Assembly: GCF_900104675.1 (NCBI RefSeq)
Contig: NZ_LT629945.1
Coordinates: forward strand, 2,284,756 to 2,348,755
DNA length: 64,000 nt
Origin: Angelakisella massiliensis
GTDB taxonomy: Bacteria; Bacillota; Clostridia; Oscillospirales; Ruminococcaceae
Reading direction: 5' to 3'
Under the pieces are notes generated by a model. The model saw nothing but the letters and a program-made list of their open reading frames with translations, was not told the DNA's origin and did not search any database. This document shows positions 62,796 through 64,000 of the stretch, one piece after another (positions within the stretch are counted from its first letter, which is position 1; every line of letters begins with the position of its first letter). A program made the translations under genes and the position numbers.

Positions 62796-64000
62796 ATGGA
62801 CGTGCTTACCGGCGATGTCCGAAAACTGTATCTGCGTTATCTGGCCGCGTCTTTCGGCAGTGCTCTGATCGTATCCATCTATTCCCTGGTAGACTGCGCC
62901 ATGGTGGGACAGTATGAAGGGCCGGACGGCGTGGCCGCTTTGGCCACAGTGGCCCCTGTCTGGAATATTCTGTACAGCTGCGGGCTGCTGTTCGGCATCG
63001 GCGGGTCCGTCCTGATGAGCGCCGCCAAAGGGGCGGGAAATACCAGACAGGCATACAACTATTATACCCTCTCCTGCCTGGGAATGACTGCGGCGGCCCT
63101 GCTGACCTGGGGGCTTGTGCTCTTCGCGCCTGTACCCATGCTGACATTATTCGGCGCCGACAGCCGTCTGCTTCCTTTGGCGCTGGAGTATCTCCATTAT
63201 GTCCGCTTTACCGCACCGCTGTTTGTTCTGGGCCAGTTTCTTTCCGCCATGCTCCGCAATGACGGCACCCCCGCCCTGGCTACTGCCGCCACACTGGCCG
63301 GCGGCATTTTCAACGTCTTCGGGGATTATTTTTTCGTCTTTGTGATGGACATGGGCATACAGGGAGCGGGACTTGCCACCGCTTTGGGGCAGGTCCTTTC
63401 GGTGCTGCTCCAGTGCAGCCACTTTTTCTCACGGCGCTGCGGACTGAAACTTGTTATTCCGGTCAAGCCTTGTACCGGAACAGGACTGATCGCAGCCACA
63501 GGATTCTCCTCTTTTTTCATCGATATCGCTATGGGAATTCTGTCGGTGATGTTCAATAATCAGATCATGGGGCTGGCAGGCAGCGACGCTCTGGCCGTGT
63601 ACGGCGTCATCGTCAATGTCAGCACCTTCGTTCAGGCCTGCGCCTATGGTGTGGGACAGGCAGCACAGCCCATCATCTCCACCAATTACGGAGCAGGAAA
63701 AATGGAACGTGTCCATTTGGCTTTCCGGCTGGGGCTGGGGACAGCTCTGATGCTGGGAGGGGGCTTTACCCTGTTGACCATGGCCTTCCCGCTGCCCCTT
63801 ACCCATTTGTTCATGGACGCAACACCGGCGGTACTGGATATCGCCGCTCCTATCCTCCGCCGCTATTTCCTGTCCTTTCTGCTGCTGCCCTTCAACATAT
63901 ACGCCATCTATTATTTCCAGGCTGTCCTTCGTCCCAAGGCATCTTTCCTGATGTCGGTGCTGCGGGGATTGGCAATCAGCGGACTGCTTATTCATCTTCT
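62796..64000 (+). CDS. MATE family efflux transporter (partial)
   Basis: 401 codons visible, running off the right edge. Start ATG 62796 with AAAGGAG. Repeated membrane segments (at least ten visible); MATE features include YSLVDCAMVGQYEGPDGVAA in TM1-2, AMLRNDGTP and, in the second half, VVNVSTFVQACAYGVGQAAQ, PIISTNYGAGK. Likely Na+- or H+-coupled drug or metabolite exporter. A riboswitch-like leader precedes it. One of few plus-strand genes. Confidence 0.93.
   Translation, partial: MDVLTGDVRKLYLRYLAASFGSALIVSIYSLVDCAMVGQYEGPDGVAALATVAPVWNILYSCGLLFGIGGSVLMSAAKGAGNTRQAYNYYTLSCLGMTAAALLTWGLVLFAPVPMLTLFGADSRLLPLALEYLHYVRFTAPLFVLGQFLSAMLRNDGTPALATAATLAGGIFNVFGDYFFVFVMDMGIQGAGLATALGQVLSVLLQCSHFFSRRCGLKLVIPVKPCTGTGLIAATGFSSFFIDIAMGILSVMFNNQIMGLAGSDALAVYGVIVNVSTFVQACAYGVGQAAQPIISTNYGAGKMERVHLAFRLGLGTALMLGGGFTLLTMAFPLPLTHLFMDATPAVLDIAAPILRRYFLSFLLLPFNIYAIYYFQAVLRPKASFLMSVLRGLAISGLLIHL

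Overview
The window looks like a GC-rich, anaerobic, spore-forming member of the Clostridia, most likely Oscillospiraceae (Flavonifractor/Oscillibacter-like). The reasons are low-GC-Gram-positive style Shine-Dalgarno sites (AGGAGG) in a GC-rich genome, a GatCAB operon, DivIVA/SepF/YlmH division genes, the spore protein YunB, a flavodiiron protein with rubredoxin, and Clostridia-type mobile elements. This assignment is inferred from gene content, not from a marker search. Almost every gene lies on the minus strand; exceptions are a LysR regulator, a ferritin-like gene, a small helical protein and a MATE transporter.

1-15.6 kb is the right part of an integrative mobilizable element that continues past the left edge. 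Going leftward from its right end it carries a TnpX-type large serine recombinase, tnpV, a helix-turn-helix protein with a VanR/VanS-like two-component system, a five-gene lantibiotic-immunity-like ABC transporter operon with a lipoprotein, a 37-aa ORF, four consecutive sigma-70-region-4-like genes, a DUF3847 protein, an RSF1010-type oriT with a MobA/MobL relaxase, two Cys-rich small proteins, a replisome organizer, a DnaC-like loader and a TnpW-like protein. The recombinase gene is split: its first 29 codons (with the catalytic serine) lie at 15403-15492 and the rest at 12866-14662. Between them is a ~743-bp insert with its own promoter, a small membrane protein gene, strong inverted repeats and a second copy of the 12-nt oriT nick core. 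This split gene with an oriT-bearing insert is the most unusual structure in the window.

15.6-22.6 kb is chromosomal: a DUF2798 membrane protein with a terminator in its leader, malic enzyme, RpiB, a small membrane protein, a cyclase, a C45/acyltransferase-like hydrolase and a divergent LysR regulator. 22.6-25.7 kb is a decayed mobile island (truncated mobC, degenerate ~60-bp repeats, Tn916-like regulators, an XRE protein) that has cut a chromosomal sigma-factor gene and a neighbouring gene.

26.3-33.2 kb holds gatCAB, ligA (preceded by a translationally coupled 35-codon ORF), yunB and a ferritin-like gene. 33.3-36.5 kb holds a MITE-like repeat, asparaginase, six tRNA genes with a duplicated Phe-Gly pair, and small proteins. 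36.5-62.2 kb is a long co-directional run: split transketolase, rluD, lspA, ileS, divIVA-ylmH-sepF-yggS, an HlyD-like protein, miaA, mutL, mutS, ylbF, miaB, flavodiiron protein, rubredoxin, uvrA and uvrB (with a LexA-like box at its promoter). The window ends inside a MATE transporter gene preceded by a leader RNA that contains an intrinsic terminator.
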